A stretch of DNA of 64,000 bases from Streptomyces pseudovenezuelae (GCF_029892565.1 NZ_JARXVH010000003.1:372001-436000), one strand, 5' to 3'; positions 8,058 through 17,050 are shown, counted from the stretch's first letter. Notes: generated by a model not told the origin, from the letters alone. Translations and numbers: made by a program.

Positions 8058-8638
8058 TGACTGCTCCTTCCTTCATCTCTCTTGTGTCCGGCCCGTTCGG
8101 CGTCCTTTCGCCCCAGCTGAGCGGCGAGTCTCTTCTTCGCCCGGTGGAGCCGGATGCTCACCGCGTTCGAGGTCAGCCCGGTGACGTCCGCGATCTGCCG
8201 CGGTGCCAGCCCCTCCCACGCCCACAGTTGCACCACCTCGCGGTCCAACGCCCCGAGGGAATCGAGCGCGGCATGCAGGTCGCCGTGATCGGCCGGCCCG
8301 GTCGGAGGCCGCTGCTCGTGCGTCCGGATCAGCCGCTCCACCAGCCGGAGCCGGCGCCCATCCGCACGGCGGGCGTTCGACAGACATCCCCGTGCCACTC
8401 CGTAGCACCACGGCAGCACGTCATCGGGATCGGGCACCGAACCCGTCCCGACGCCGGGAACGACCCCGGGGACATCGTCGATACGACGCCACAGCACCAG
8501 CATCGTCTCCGCGAGGACGTCCTCGACCAGGTCGGCGCTCGTCCGGCGCAGCAGATACCGGTGCAGCGGTTCCACCACCACGTGCGCCAGTCTTTCGAAG
8601 CGCGCCCGCTGCTGTTGGCGCGCTTCCTGTTCCGTCAT
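8054..8638 (-). CDS. ECF-type RNA polymerase sigma factor
   Basis: The ATG at 8638 gives 194 residues; a GTG three codons upstream (8647) is an alternative. Region 2 contains DLVEDVLAETMLVLWRRIDDVP with the aromatic and acidic residues that contact the -10 element, followed by DVLPWCYGVARGCLSNARR. Region 4 carries a helix-turn-helix: LDREVVQLWAWEGLAPRQIADVTGLTSNAVSIRLHRAKKRLAAQL. The linker between them is short, as in ECF factors. It is followed by a coupled gene for a membrane protein that probably holds the sigma factor inactive until a signal arrives. Confidence 0.9.
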   Translation of the reverse strand: MTEQEARQQQRARFERLAHVVVEPLHRYLLRRTSADLVEDVLAETMLVLWRRIDDVPGVVPGVGTGSVPDPDDVLPWCYGVARGCLSNARRADGRRLRLVERLIRTHEQRPPTGPADHGDLHAALDSLGALDREVVQLWAWEGLAPRQIADVTGLTSNAVSIRLHRAKKRLAAQLGRKDAERAGHKRDEGRSSQ

Positions 8639-8690
8639 GGATTCCACAACCCGTCCTGTCCGGCGGCGGCCGGTTCCTTTCAGCACCGCG

Positions 8691-9368
8691 TCAGGTCGAC
8701 GTGGACCGCCCCGACAGGTCGGCCAGCTCGGCCTCGTAGAACCGCGCGGGGTCGAAGCCCATGCCGTGGAACTGGCCGGCCAGCTCCAGGGACAGGATGC
8801 CGTGCAGGCGGGTCCAGAAGGTCAGGGCCCGGTGGAGTACGGCGGGCGGGGCGGGGTGGTCGCCGGCCCAGTCGCGGTGGTCGGCGAGGTGGGCGTCGAG
8901 CGGGGTCGTCGGGCAGTCGGCGACCCAATCACCGCCGACGTCAAGCGCGTTGAGCGCATCCAGCAGGTACCCCATGATCTCCGAAGCGATCGCGGTGATG
9001 TCGTCCGGCGCGTGATAGCCCGGCACCGGAGTCCCGTACACGAGGAAGTACCGCTGCGGATCGGCCAGCGCCCACTCCCGCAGCGCATGCGCGAGTCCCG
9101 TCGCGTCCGCGCCCGCCGCCCGCGCCTCGCGCACCCCGTCGGCAAGGCTCCGGTACGCGTCCCTGACCAGCTCGGTGATCAGTTCGTCGCGGTTGGCGAA
9201 GTACCGGTAGAGCGCGGGTCCGGTCATGCCCATGTGCTTGGCGATCGCGTTGAGGGAGAGCGCGGAGGCGCCCGCCGTGGCGATCTGCTCCCACGCACGC
9301 TCCTTGACCTCAGCCCGCACCTGGGCGCGGTAGCGCTCGCGCGGTGTCGTCGTCCCTGCTCCGGCCAT
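8691..9368 (-). CDS. TetR/AcrR family transcriptional regulator
   Basis: The ATG at 9368 with a GGAGGG site gives 225 residues. The N-terminal helix-turn-helix is complete (ALSLNAIAKHMGMTGPALYRYFANRDEL). The ligand domain ends with the TetR C-terminal pattern PAVLHRALTFWTRLHGILSLELAGQFHGMGFDP. It is divergent from an MMPL exporter gene that starts 141 bp away, and the space between contains a clear inverted repeat around the exporter promoter. It is therefore the likely repressor of that exporter and of itself. Confidence 0.9.
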   Translation of the reverse strand: MAGAGTTTPRERYRAQVRAEVKERAWEQIATAGASALSLNAIAKHMGMTGPALYRYFANRDELITELVRDAYRSLADGVREARAAGADATGLAHALREWALADPQRYFLVYGTPVPGYHAPDDITAIASEIMGYLLDALNALDVGGDWVADCPTTPLDAHLADHRDWAGDHPAPPAVLHRALTFWTRLHGILSLELAGQFHGMGFDPARFYEAELADLSGRSTST

Positions 9369-9407
9369 GTGACCTGCCCTCCCTCGCTCCTTCAACGCCC
9401 TCACCGT

Positions 9408-9473
9408 TTCGTTAGAGGCTATCACTAAGGTTATTGACACTTCCTTCCTCGATGCGTTACAACTTCTAACGAA
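9408..9473. promoter_or_regulatory. MMPL exporter promoter with flanking TetR-type inverted repeats
   Basis: On the + strand a good sigma-70-like promoter is present: TTGACA at 9434-9439, 17 bases, then TTACAA at 9457-9462. It is flanked by a perfect 9-bp inverted repeat, TTCGTTAGA at 9408-9416 and TCTAACGAA at 9465-9473. The arms lie 57 bp apart, centre to centre. The local AT content is higher than in neighbouring genes. The repeats are the best candidate operators for the divergent TetR protein. Confidence 0.65.
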
Positions 9474-9509
9474 CCCGAGAGCAGATAACCATCGTTAAGG
9501 GAGAACGCC

Positions 9510-11771
9510 GTGTTTGAACGCTTGGCTGAACTGGCGATACGTCGGTCCCGGCTGGTCCTGGTCGTCGCGGTCGTGGCCGTGGCCCTCATGGGCGTGCTGG
9601 GAGCCGGCGCGTTCGGCAAGTTGCTCGGAGGCGGCTTCGACGATCCCGCCTCGCAGTCGACCAAGGCCGCGAAGGTCATCGACGACAAGTTCGGCGGGGA
9701 GACGAACCTGGTCCTCCTGGTCCGGGCCGACGACGGCCGCGTCGACGCCCCCGACGCCGCACGCAGCGGCCGGGCGCTGGTGGCCGACCTGAAGAAGGAG
9801 AAGACGCTCACCAACGTCGTCTCGTACTGGGACACGGACATCCCCGGCCTCCGCTCCCGGGACGGCCGCGAGGCCATGGTGCTGGCCCATGTGACCGGCA
9901 CGGAGACGGAGCAGAAGGAGAACGCGACGGAGATCCTCGACGCCTACACCGGCGACACCGACCGGGGCGCGCTCACGGTCGAGGCCGGAGGCGGCGCCGC
10001 CGTGGGCAGCGAGCTGTCGAAGCAGGTGGTCGACGATCTCGTCCTGGCCGAGTCCATCGCCATCCCGCTGACCCTCGTACTGCTCCTGTTCGTCTTCGGC
10101 AGTGTGGTCGCCGCGCTGCTGCCGCTGGCCATCGCGGTCATCGCCGTCGTCGGCTCGTTCGCCCTGCTCTTCCTGCTCGGCAGCGTCACCAGCGTCGCCG
10201 ACACCGCGACCAACCTCACCACCGCCCTGGGCCTGGGCCTGGGTATCGACTACGCCCTGCTGATGGTCAGCCGCTTCCGCGAGCAGCTCGCGATGGGGGC
10301 GAGCGTCGAGGACGCGGTACGGCGCACGGTGAGCACCGCCGGTCGTACCGTCGCGTTCTCCGCAGCCACTGTGGCCGCGGCGCTGGCAGCGCTGCTGGTC
10401 TTCCCCCAGTACTTCCTGCGCTCGTTCGGCTTCGCCGGGGTCGGGGTCGTCGCCATCGCCGCCCTCAGCACCCTGTTCGTGATGCCCGCCCTGCTCTACG
10501 TCCTGGGCCACCGGGTCAACAGCGGTCGGCTGCCGTGGGCGAAGCCGGGGCGGTCCGGCACCCGTGAGCCGCTGTGGGGCCGGCTGGCCCGGACCGTCAT
10601 GCGGCGGCCCGCGCTCACCGCGCTCCCCGTGCTCGCCGTCCTGCTGGTCGCCGCGAGCCCGCTCCTCGGCATCACCTTCGGCACCCCGGACGAGCGCGTC
10701 CTGCCCAAGGACAGCGCCAGCCGCGAAGTCTCCACGGCACTGCGGGACAACTTCGACGGCAGCGAGGACTCGGCCCTCAACATCGTCATCGACCAGCCCG
10801 TGAGCAAGGCCCCGCTCCAGTCGTACGCCACCGAACTGTCCGGCCTGAAGGGCGTCGTCCGCGTCGAGACCAGCACGGGAACCTACGCCGACGGGGCGGA
10901 CACGGCGGCCGGTCCCGCCAACACCGCGCTCGGCCGGCCCGACGCGCAGCGCGTCAACGTGGTCAGCTCCCTCACCCCGAAGTCGGACGCGGCCCAGACC
11001 CTGGTCGAGCAGGTGCGGGCCCTCGCCCCGCCCGCCGGCACCCACCCCCTGGTGGGCGGCACCGACGCCGTACTGGTCGACTCCAAGGACTCCATCGGCG
11101 GCCGGCTCCCGATCGCCATCGCCCTGATCGCCCTCACCACCTTCGTCCTGCTCTTCCTCTTCACCGGCAGCATCGTGCAGCCGCTGCGCGCCCTGCTCCT
11201 CAACGCCGTCAGCCTCGCGGCCACCCTCGGCGTCATGACCTGGATCTTCCAGGACGGCAGCCTCTCCTCCCTGCTCGGCTTCACGGCCCAGCCGATGGAG
11301 ATGTCGATGACGGTGCTGATGTTCTGCATCGCCTTCGGCCTCTCGATGGACTACGAGGTCTTCGTCACCAGCCGTATCAAGGAACTCCACGACCAGGGCG
11401 CCGACAACGAGACCGCCGTCGCCGACGGCCTCGGCCACACCGGACGCATCGTCAGCGCGGCGGCCTTCCTCCTCGCGGTGAGCTTCTTCGCCTTCGGCAC
11501 CGCAAAGATCAGCTTCATGCAGATGTTCGGCCTGGGCAGCGGGCTCGCCGTCCTCATCGACGCCCTCGCCGTCCGCGGCGTCCTCGTCCCCGCCGCGATG
11601 CGCCTGCTGGGCCGCTCGGCCTGGTACGCCCCCGGCTTCCTCCGCAGGTTCCACAACCGCTTCGGCCTCAGCGAGGGCGGCCCGGAACACGCGCCCGCCG
11701 CCGGGCCCGCGCCGACCACGACGTCGTACGAGACGAATACGAAGGGCGTGAAGGACACGACGGAGGTCTGA
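9510..11771 (+). CDS. MMPL/RND family transporter
   Basis: The GTG at 9510 after GGGAGAA gives 753 residues. The topology is that of MMPL exporters: one membrane helix near residue 20, a large outer loop, a helix bundle, a second outer loop, and a second helix bundle. The two signature segments that carry the proton-relay Asp-Tyr pairs are present (GLGIDYALLMVSRFREQL and FGLSMDYEVFVTSRIKELHD). The cytoplasmic C-terminus is short. MMPL proteins use the proton gradient to export lipids or hydrophobic compounds. The divergent TetR gene suggests inducible efflux of a small hydrophobic ligand, which is inference. Confidence 0.93.
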   Translation: MFERLAELAIRRSRLVLVVAVVAVALMGVLGAGAFGKLLGGGFDDPASQSTKAAKVIDDKFGGETNLVLLVRADDGRVDAPDAARSGRALVADLKKEKTLTNVVSYWDTDIPGLRSRDGREAMVLAHVTGTETEQKENATEILDAYTGDTDRGALTVEAGGGAAVGSELSKQVVDDLVLAESIAIPLTLVLLLFVFGSVVAALLPLAIAVIAVVGSFALLFLLGSVTSVADTATNLTTALGLGLGIDYALLMVSRFREQLAMGASVEDAVRRTVSTAGRTVAFSAATVAAALAALLVFPQYFLRSFGFAGVGVVAIAALSTLFVMPALLYVLGHRVNSGRLPWAKPGRSGTREPLWGRLARTVMRRPALTALPVLAVLLVAASPLLGITFGTPDERVLPKDSASREVSTALRDNFDGSEDSALNIVIDQPVSKAPLQSYATELSGLKGVVRVETSTGTYADGADTAAGPANTALGRPDAQRVNVVSSLTPKSDAAQTLVEQVRALAPPAGTHPLVGGTDAVLVDSKDSIGGRLPIAIALIALTTFVLLFLFTGSIVQPLRALLLNAVSLAATLGVMTWIFQDGSLSSLLGFTAQPMEMSMTVLMFCIAFGLSMDYEVFVTSRIKELHDQGADNETAVADGLGHTGRIVSAAAFLLAVSFFAFGTAKISFMQMFGLGSGLAVLIDALAVRGVLVPAAMRLLGRSAWYAPGFLRRFHNRFGLSEGGPEHAPAAGPAPTTTSYETNTKGVKDTTEV

Positions 11772-11800
11772 CGAGACCACCGACCCCGCCGACACCGCTT

Positions 11801-11835
11801 CGTGCCCGCCTCCAGCCACACGGGAGGCGGGCACG
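11801..11835. terminator. Bidirectional terminator between MMPL and quinone oxidoreductase genes
   Basis: A perfect 13-bp stem (11801-11813 with 11823-11835) with a 9-base loop lies between two convergent genes and can serve both. Confidence 0.85.
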
Positions 11836-11848
11836 GTCGTGCGTCGGC

Positions 11849-12769
11849 TCAGGTGATCTCGATGACGACCTTGCCGGGGATGCCGCCGGCGGCCAACGCG
11901 CGCTGGGCGTCGGCCGCGTGGTCCAGGGAGTAGGTCGCCCCGACCCGCACGGTGAGTTCCCCGGTCCCGGCGAGGTCCGTCAGCGCGGTGAGATCGGTGC
12001 GGCTCATGCGGCAGAAGACCGGGGTGACGCCCGGTGTGCCGGTCTCGACGACGGACGCCACGCGGGCGCCGGGGCGGGCGGCACCCGCCGTCGCGGCGAG
12101 CACACCCCCGACGGTGTCGAGGACGACGTCCGCGCCGTCCGGGACGAGCTGCCGTACGCGGTCGGCGGTCCCTCTGCCGTAGGAGACCGGTTCGGCGCCC
12201 AGCGTGCGCAGGTAACCGTGACGGGGCACGGAGGCGGTGCCGATGACGCGGGCGCCGAGGGATCGTGCGATCTGGACGGCGAGGGAGCCCACACCGCCGG
12301 CCGCTCCGTGCACGAGCAGGATCTCGCCGGGCTGGACGTCCAGGGTGTGGACGACGGCCTGGTAGGCGGTCAGTCCCGCCAGCGGGAGGGCGGCCGCCTC
12401 GGCGAAGCCCAGGGACCGGGGCTTGCGGACGAGCGTGCGCACATCGGCGGAGACCAGTTCGGCCAGGCCCCCGTGAGCACGCTGCACCTCGCCGCGCAGG
12501 TACCCGACGACCTCGTCACCCGGGGCGAACTCCGGGGCCGCGGGACCGGCCCGCTCCACCACGCCCGCGATGTCCCAGCCGGGGACGACCGGGAAGTACG
12601 TGTCGACGGCGCCGTCGAGCGCCCCGGCCTGCAGGGCCAGGTCGGCGGGGTTCAGCCCGGCGGCGCGGACCCGTACCAGGACCGAGTCGACATGGGTCTT
12701 CGGCTCGGGCAGCTCGGCCGGTTCCAGGACCTCCGGGCCGCCGTAGCGGCGGTAGACCATGGCTTTCAT
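11849..12769 (-). CDS. NADP-dependent alcohol/quinone oxidoreductase (zinc-independent MDR family)
   Basis: The ATG at 12769 overlaps the stop of the upstream SnoaL-like gene (TGATG) and gives 306 residues. The N-terminal GroES-like domain opens MKAMVYRRYGGPEVLEPAELPEPK. The Rossmann domain has the nucleotide-binding motif VHGAAGGVGSLAVQIARSLGARVIG. Zinc-ligand cysteines of alcohol dehydrogenases are absent, as expected for quinone oxidoreductases. It probably reduces quinones or enones with NADPH in the cytosol. The pair with the SnoaL-like gene faces a LysR regulator, which may control it. Confidence 0.9.
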   Translation of the reverse strand: MKAMVYRRYGGPEVLEPAELPEPKTHVDSVLVRVRAAGLNPADLALQAGALDGAVDTYFPVVPGWDIAGVVERAGPAAPEFAPGDEVVGYLRGEVQRAHGGLAELVSADVRTLVRKPRSLGFAEAAALPLAGLTAYQAVVHTLDVQPGEILLVHGAAGGVGSLAVQIARSLGARVIGTASVPRHGYLRTLGAEPVSYGRGTADRVRQLVPDGADVVLDTVGGVLAATAGAARPGARVASVVETGTPGVTPVFCRMSRTDLTALTDLAGTGELTVRVGATYSLDHAADAQRALAAGGIPGKVVIEIT

Positions 12770-13257
12770 CAGGCGCCCGGAACCGCGTACGGCATGTCCA
12801 GCAGCACGCTGTGCCTGACGATCCTCCACTCGCCGTCCACCCGGCGCAGATCCATGTCGTAGTACCCGGACTCGATCGGCCGGACCGTGCCCTGGGCGCC
12901 GAAGGCCCCGTCCGGCCAGCCCTCGGCGGGACGCGCGAAGGCCTGCACCGAGAAGACGACGAAGTGGGCGTTCAGGTGGGCGTGGTCGCCGTCGACGTCG
13001 ATGAGGTGGTCGGTGGTGAGGTGGTGACTGGAACCGCCCTCCGGGTGCGGGGCCATGTGGTGCGTGACCCCGTACTCCACGCCCGCCCCGCCGATCAGGG
13101 GCTCACCGAGCGGCTCGTAGCTGTCGGGACCGGTCTTGATGTAGGTCTGCACGACCGCCTCGTCGGTGAACAGGCCACCCTGCTCCTTGCCGTCGCGCCG
13201 GTCCGTCGCACGGACATAGCGGGCCATGACTTCCGCGACCTCGCGCTCGTCGTTCAT
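12769..13257 (-). CDS. SnoaL-like/NTF2-fold protein
   Basis: The ATG at 13257 gives 162 residues. The sequence fits the SnoaL-like NTF2 fold: a first helix (EREVAEVMARYVRATDRRDGKEQGGLFTDEAVV), a central strand with HHMAPHPEGGSSHHLTTDHLIDVDGDHAHLNAHFVVF, and a final strand pair with YYDMDLRRVDGEWRIVRHSV. Members are polyketide cyclases, isomerases or hydroxylating enzymes, or non-enzymatic binders, so no reaction is assigned. It is first in a two-gene unit with the quinone oxidoreductase (TGATG overlap). Confidence 0.85.
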   Translation of the reverse strand: MNDEREVAEVMARYVRATDRRDGKEQGGLFTDEAVVQTYIKTGPDSYEPLGEPLIGGAGVEYGVTHHMAPHPEGGSSHHLTTDHLIDVDGDHAHLNAHFVVFSVQAFARPAEGWPDGAFGAQGTVRPIESGYYDMDLRRVDGEWRIVRHSVLLDMPYAVPGA

Positions 13258-13418
13258 CAGGCGGTTTCCTCTCCTCGTCGCAGCCGGGACCCGCGGCGGA
13301 CCCCCGGCGTAGCGCCCTGCGGCGGGGCGAGAACCCCGCATCGGCCGCTGCGTCCAGCAGACCAGGGCACCGCTCGCGGAGCCATGATCGTTTCCGTACA
13401 CAGCGATACCCTGGAGGT

Positions 13419-14288
13419 ATGGATCGACTGGAGACCCGGGAGCTCGTCTACTTCGTCACCGTGGCCGAGGAGCTGCACTTCAGCCGGGCGGCGGAGCGGT
13501 TGGGCATCGCACAGCCACCGCTGTCCCGGGCGGTGTCACGGCTGGAGCGCCGCATGGGAGTACGTCTCCTGGAACGCACCAGCCGCCGCGTCGAACTCAC
13601 CGCCGCTGGCCTGGTGTTCCTCGACGAATGCCGGCGTCTGCTGCGAGCACTGGACGCCGCCGTGCAGCGCACTCAGCGGGCGGTCACGCCCTCCCGGCTC
13701 GTCCTCGCGGTCCGCCCCGGCACCGGCTCCGGCCTGCTCGCGCGGATCCTGCGCTCCCACGACGGCCCCGAACCCGAGCTCGTCTTCACCAACGACCGGG
13801 CAGCCGCCCTGCGCGACGGCACCGCCGACATCGCCCTCCTGTGCACGGACAGCGACGACCTCACCGACCTGCGCACCACCGAGGTCGCGGAGGAAAGCCC
13901 CGTCGCGCTCCTGCCACGCGACCACCCTCTCGCGCGCCGTACGACGGTGACCACCGCCGAACTCCGCCAGGAACCGGCCTATCTGGAGCACTGCCCGCCG
14001 ATGGGCCTGGACGAGATCCTCGACCGCGTCGCACTCGGCCGCCTCATCACCGTCGCCGGCTCGGGCACCACCGACCGCCTGACCCGCGAGGTGACCGCCG
14101 TCCCCGTGACGGACCTGCCCCCGACGACACTCGCCCTCGGCTGGCTCCCCCGGACCTCACGACCGGAGATCGTCGCCTTCGCGCGCACGGCGGAGCGCAT
14201 CGCCGCCGAGAGCGTGGCCGCGGAGCACATCGCCGCCGAGCACACCGACACCCGACCGCTCGGCGAACCAGCCCCCGTAAGGCCCTAG
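13419..14288 (+). CDS. LysR family transcriptional regulator
   Basis: The 289-residue protein begins with the winged helix of LysR regulators (LVYFVTVAEELHFSRAAERLGIAQPPLSRAVSRLERRMGVRLLERTSRRVELTAAG, seen in pieces) and continues with a periplasmic-binding-like effector domain. The C-terminus carries a short repeat-rich tail (AERIAAESVAAEHIAAEHT). A GGAGG site immediately precedes the ATG at 13419, and ATACC/GGTAT arms surround it, which could be an autoregulatory site. It is divergent from the SnoaL-like/quinone-oxidoreductase pair, the usual arrangement for a LysR target. Confidence 0.92.
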   Translation: MDRLETRELVYFVTVAEELHFSRAAERLGIAQPPLSRAVSRLERRMGVRLLERTSRRVELTAAGLVFLDECRRLLRALDAAVQRTQRAVTPSRLVLAVRPGTGSGLLARILRSHDGPEPELVFTNDRAAALRDGTADIALLCTDSDDLTDLRTTEVAEESPVALLPRDHPLARRTTVTTAELRQEPAYLEHCPPMGLDEILDRVALGRLITVAGSGTTDRLTREVTAVPVTDLPPTTLALGWLPRTSRPEIVAFARTAERIAAESVAAEHIAAEHTDTRPLGEPAPVRP

Positions 14289-14370
14289 GCCGCGTATCGA
14301 GGCGTGATCAGTCCGCGGGATTCGCCCTCGTGGTGGGGTCCGGACCGGGAGACCGTCTTGCGTGACGCAG

Positions 14371-14586
14371 TCACTCCTGCGGTGTCTGCCGGATCTTGGC
14401 GAGCGTCAGGACACCGCCGCCGATGCCCCAGCCGGCGTCGGCGACCTCTTCGACCAGGACGAGGGTGGTGGCGCGGGCGCCGTCGCCGAAGATCTCGGCG
14501 TACAGGTCGGTGGTGCGCGTGATGATCTGCTCCTTCTGCTCTGCGGTGAGGGCGCCGGCGGGGACCTTGAAGTTCGCGAATGGCAT
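14371..14586 (-). CDS. 4-oxalocrotonate tautomerase-like protein
   Basis: This 71-residue protein starts MPFANFKVP, so the catalytic proline becomes residue 1 after methionine removal. The helix LTAEQKEQIITRTTDLYAEIFGDGARATTLVLVEEV and the second strand match the tautomerase superfamily. Length is that of the short, oligomeric 4-oxalocrotonate tautomerases, which interconvert enol and keto acids. It faces an MmyB-like regulator gene; this pairing suggests it is that regulator's target. Confidence 0.88.
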   Translation of the reverse strand: MPFANFKVPAGALTAEQKEQIITRTTDLYAEIFGDGARATTLVLVEEVADAGWGIGGGVLTLAKIRQTPQE

Positions 14587-14686
14587 GGTGTGGTGCTCTC
14601 TCTTCCTGCGGGGCACCGGAGCTGCTCACGGCGAGCAGGAGGTCGACCCCGATGGGGCAACCATCCGTCCCCCTCACCTGCTCCGG

Positions 14687-14724
14687 CCAGGGCTGAGCCC
14701 ACCCAGGGGTCATCAGCCCCTGGC
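14687..14724. promoter_or_regulatory. Imperfect inverted repeat between tautomerase and regulator genes
   Basis: The 169-bp divergent interval holds GCCAGGGCTGA (around 14686-14696) and its near-inverse TCAGCCCCTGGC (14713-14724), differing by one base. It lies about 30 bp before the regulator start and is a plausible operator for the helix-turn-helix protein. No clear -10/-35 pair was recognised. Confidence 0.35.
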
Positions 14725-14755
14725 TCGGACCCGCCCGAGAGGCGACGATGAGGGG

Positions 14756-15655
14756 GTGAACCTTCCCGAGCTTGCGGCGTTCCTCAGGTCCCGGCGTGAC
14801 CTGATCCGGCCGGCCGACGTCGGTCTGCCCGTCGGGCCCCGGCGCCGGGTGCCCGGACTTCGGCGCGAGGAGGTCGCGCAACTGGCGGGCCTGTCCGCCG
14901 ACTACTACACCGAGCTGGAGCGCGGACGCGGCGCCCAGCCCTCGTCCCAGACGCTGGCCGCCCTCGCCCGGGCGCTGCGGCTGGGCGGCGACCAACGCGA
15001 CCACCTGTTCCATCTCGCCGACCGGCCCCTGCCCGCGTCGGCGCAGGGCGTGAGCGCGCGCCTCGTCCAGCCCGCCCTGCTCGGGCTGCTGGACCGGCTG
15101 GCCACCACCCCGGCCCAGGTCATCACCGACCTGCACGAGACCCTCGTCCAGAACGAGCTGGCCGCGGCACTGCTCGGCCGGGCCCCGCAGCCGCGCGGCC
15201 CCGCCACCGGGTTCGCGTACCGCTGGTTCACCGATCCGGCCGCCCGCGCGGTCTACCCGCCCGAGGACCATCCGCACCACTCACGGGTCTTCGTCGCCGA
15301 CCTGCACGCGGTCGCCGCCCGCCGCAGCCGCGACAGCGAGGTCGCCGCGATGACGGCCGCACTGCGGCGGCGCAGCGCGGAGTTCGCCACCCTGTGGGAC
15401 ACCCACAAGGTCGGCCTGCGCCGCACCGACCACAAACGCATCGTGCACCCCACACTGGGCGTCATCGAGCTGGACTGCCACAGCCTGTTCAGCGAGGACG
15501 GCCGCCAGCGCCTCCTGTGGTTCACGGCCCCGCCCGGCACCGAGGGCGCCGCCCAGCTCGGGCTGCTCGGCGTCATCGGCACGCAGGACATGGCGGCGAC
15601 CGATCAACGACTCGCTGAAGGCAACCGGCTGATCTCGACAACACACAGGCCCTAG
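14756..15655 (+). CDS. Helix-turn-helix regulator with MmyB-like ligand domain
   Basis: The GTG at 14756 gives 299 residues. An XRE-type helix-turn-helix is at the N-terminus (GLRREEVAQLAGLSADYYTELERGRGAQPSSQTLAALARALRL, seen in pieces). An MmyB-like domain follows, with ALLGLLDRLATTPAQVITDLHETLVQNELAAALLG and the late IVHPTLGVIELDCHSLFSEDGRQRLLWFTAPPGT segment. Such regulators bind fatty-acid-like or other small ligands and usually control a neighbouring enzyme gene. The divergent tautomerase gene is the likely target. Confidence 0.9.
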   Translation: MNLPELAAFLRSRRDLIRPADVGLPVGPRRRVPGLRREEVAQLAGLSADYYTELERGRGAQPSSQTLAALARALRLGGDQRDHLFHLADRPLPASAQGVSARLVQPALLGLLDRLATTPAQVITDLHETLVQNELAAALLGRAPQPRGPATGFAYRWFTDPAARAVYPPEDHPHHSRVFVADLHAVAARRSRDSEVAAMTAALRRRSAEFATLWDTHKVGLRRTDHKRIVHPTLGVIELDCHSLFSEDGRQRLLWFTAPPGTEGAAQLGLLGVIGTQDMAATDQRLAEGNRLISTTHRP

Positions 15656-15789
15656 TCCGATACGAGGCCGGCGCGCCCTTCGAGGCCCCGATCCGGCCAA
15701 TCCACCCCCTGTCAGCTTCCCGACCGGGACTTGTCAGGTTCGTGCGCTTGCATGGCGGGGACTCCGATCCCCCCACCATGAGGAGTGCC

Positions 15790-17022
15790 ATGACCGACGT
15801 CCTTGGCGGCACCGTGGACGCGGCCGTCCCCGACTATCCGATGGCGCGGGCGCCCGGATGTCCGTTCGCGCCGCCGCCGGAGATGCTGAAGCTGCACGCC
15901 GAGAAGCCGGTCTCCAAGGTCCGGTTGTGGGACGGGAGTTCGCACTGGCTCGTCACCCGGTACGAGGACCAGCGGGCGCTCTACGGTGACCAGCGGCTCA
16001 GCGTCGACACGACCCGGGAGGGCTTCCCCTACCTGAACGCGGCGTTTCGGGAGACGGCCTCCAAGACCCCGCCGTCCTTTCTCAACATGGACGATCCCGA
16101 TCATGCGCGGATCCGGCGGATGGTCACCGGACCGTTCACCGTCAAGCGCATCGAGGCGCTGCGGCCCGCGATCCAGCGGATGACCGACGACCTGATCGAC
16201 CGGATGCTGGCCGGTCCGAAGCCGGTCGACCTGGTGGAGGCGCTCGCGCTGCCGCTGCCGTCGCTGGTGATCTGCGAACTGCTCGGAGTGCCGTACGAGG
16301 ACCACGAGTTCTTCCAGAGCAACAGCAGGGTGGGACTGCGCCGGGACGTGCCGGCCGAGGACGTGCGGGCCGCCTTCGGGGCGCTCTTCCAGTACCTGGA
16401 CCGGCAGTTGGACGCGAAGCTCGCCGACCCGGCCGAGGACATGCTCTCCGAGCTGGCGGCCCGGATGGGGGCCGGTGACCTCAGCCGCATGGAAGCGGCG
16501 ATGCTCGGCATCCTGCTGCTCGGCGCCGGGCACGAGACCAGCGCCAACATGATCGCCCTGGGCGCCCTCGCCTTCATGGAACACCCCGACCAGCTCGCCG
16601 TCGTCCGCGACACCGACGACCCGAAGGTCCTCGCGAGCGCGGCGGAGGAGATGCTGCGGTATCTCACCGTCGTCCACACCGGGCAGCGCCGCCTCGCCCT
16701 GGAGGACCTGGAGATCGGCGGGCAGCTCGTCCGGGCCGGCGAGGGCGTCATCATCCCCGGCGCCACCGGCAACTGGGAGGCCGACGTCTTCCCCGACCCC
16801 GAACTCCTCGACGTCCACCGCGACGCCCGCCGCCACATGGCCTTCGGCTTCGGCATCCACCAGTGCCTGGGCCAGCAACTGGCCCGCCTGGAACTCCAGA
16901 TCGTCTACGGCACGCTCTTCCGCCGCGTCCCGACCCTGCGCCTGGCCACCGAGCTGGACAAGGTCCCGTTCAAGGACGACGGCATCGTCTACGGCGTCTA
17001 CGAACTGCCGGTGACCTGGTAG
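15790..17022 (+). CDS. Cytochrome P450
   Basis: The ATG at 15790 preceded by AGGAG gives 410 residues, normal for soluble bacterial P450s; an in-frame ATG at 15742 lacks support. Motifs are the I-helix oxygen-activation segment GAGHETSANM, the ExxR pair in EEMLRYLTVVHTGQRR, and the heme loop FGFGIHQCLG with the cysteine ligand at about residue 359. The protein is a cytosolic monooxygenase needing outside electron donors; no ferredoxin or reductase gene is adjacent. Substrate is unknown. It is monocistronic, with a very strong terminator downstream. Confidence 0.94.
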   Translation: MTDVLGGTVDAAVPDYPMARAPGCPFAPPPEMLKLHAEKPVSKVRLWDGSSHWLVTRYEDQRALYGDQRLSVDTTREGFPYLNAAFRETASKTPPSFLNMDDPDHARIRRMVTGPFTVKRIEALRPAIQRMTDDLIDRMLAGPKPVDLVEALALPLPSLVICELLGVPYEDHEFFQSNSRVGLRRDVPAEDVRAAFGALFQYLDRQLDAKLADPAEDMLSELAARMGAGDLSRMEAAMLGILLLGAGHETSANMIALGALAFMEHPDQLAVVRDTDDPKVLASAAEEMLRYLTVVHTGQRRLALEDLEIGGQLVRAGEGVIIPGATGNWEADVFPDPELLDVHRDARRHMAFGFGIHQCLGQQLARLELQIVYGTLFRRVPTLRLATELDKVPFKDDGIVYGVYELPVTW

Positions 17023-17050
17023 CCGCGCCGCGCCGGGGAAGCCCACGCCG

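Noticed and set aside
9495..11834. Long open frame (779 codons) on the - strand under the MMPL gene
   Set aside because: It is the complement of a gene with clear transporter motifs. Its translation is Glu/Gly/Arg-rich without domains, an effect of high GC.
15790..17022. P450 as part of a secondary metabolite cluster
   Set aside because: No ferredoxin, polyketide synthase, peptide synthetase or terpene gene is near, and a strong terminator isolates it.
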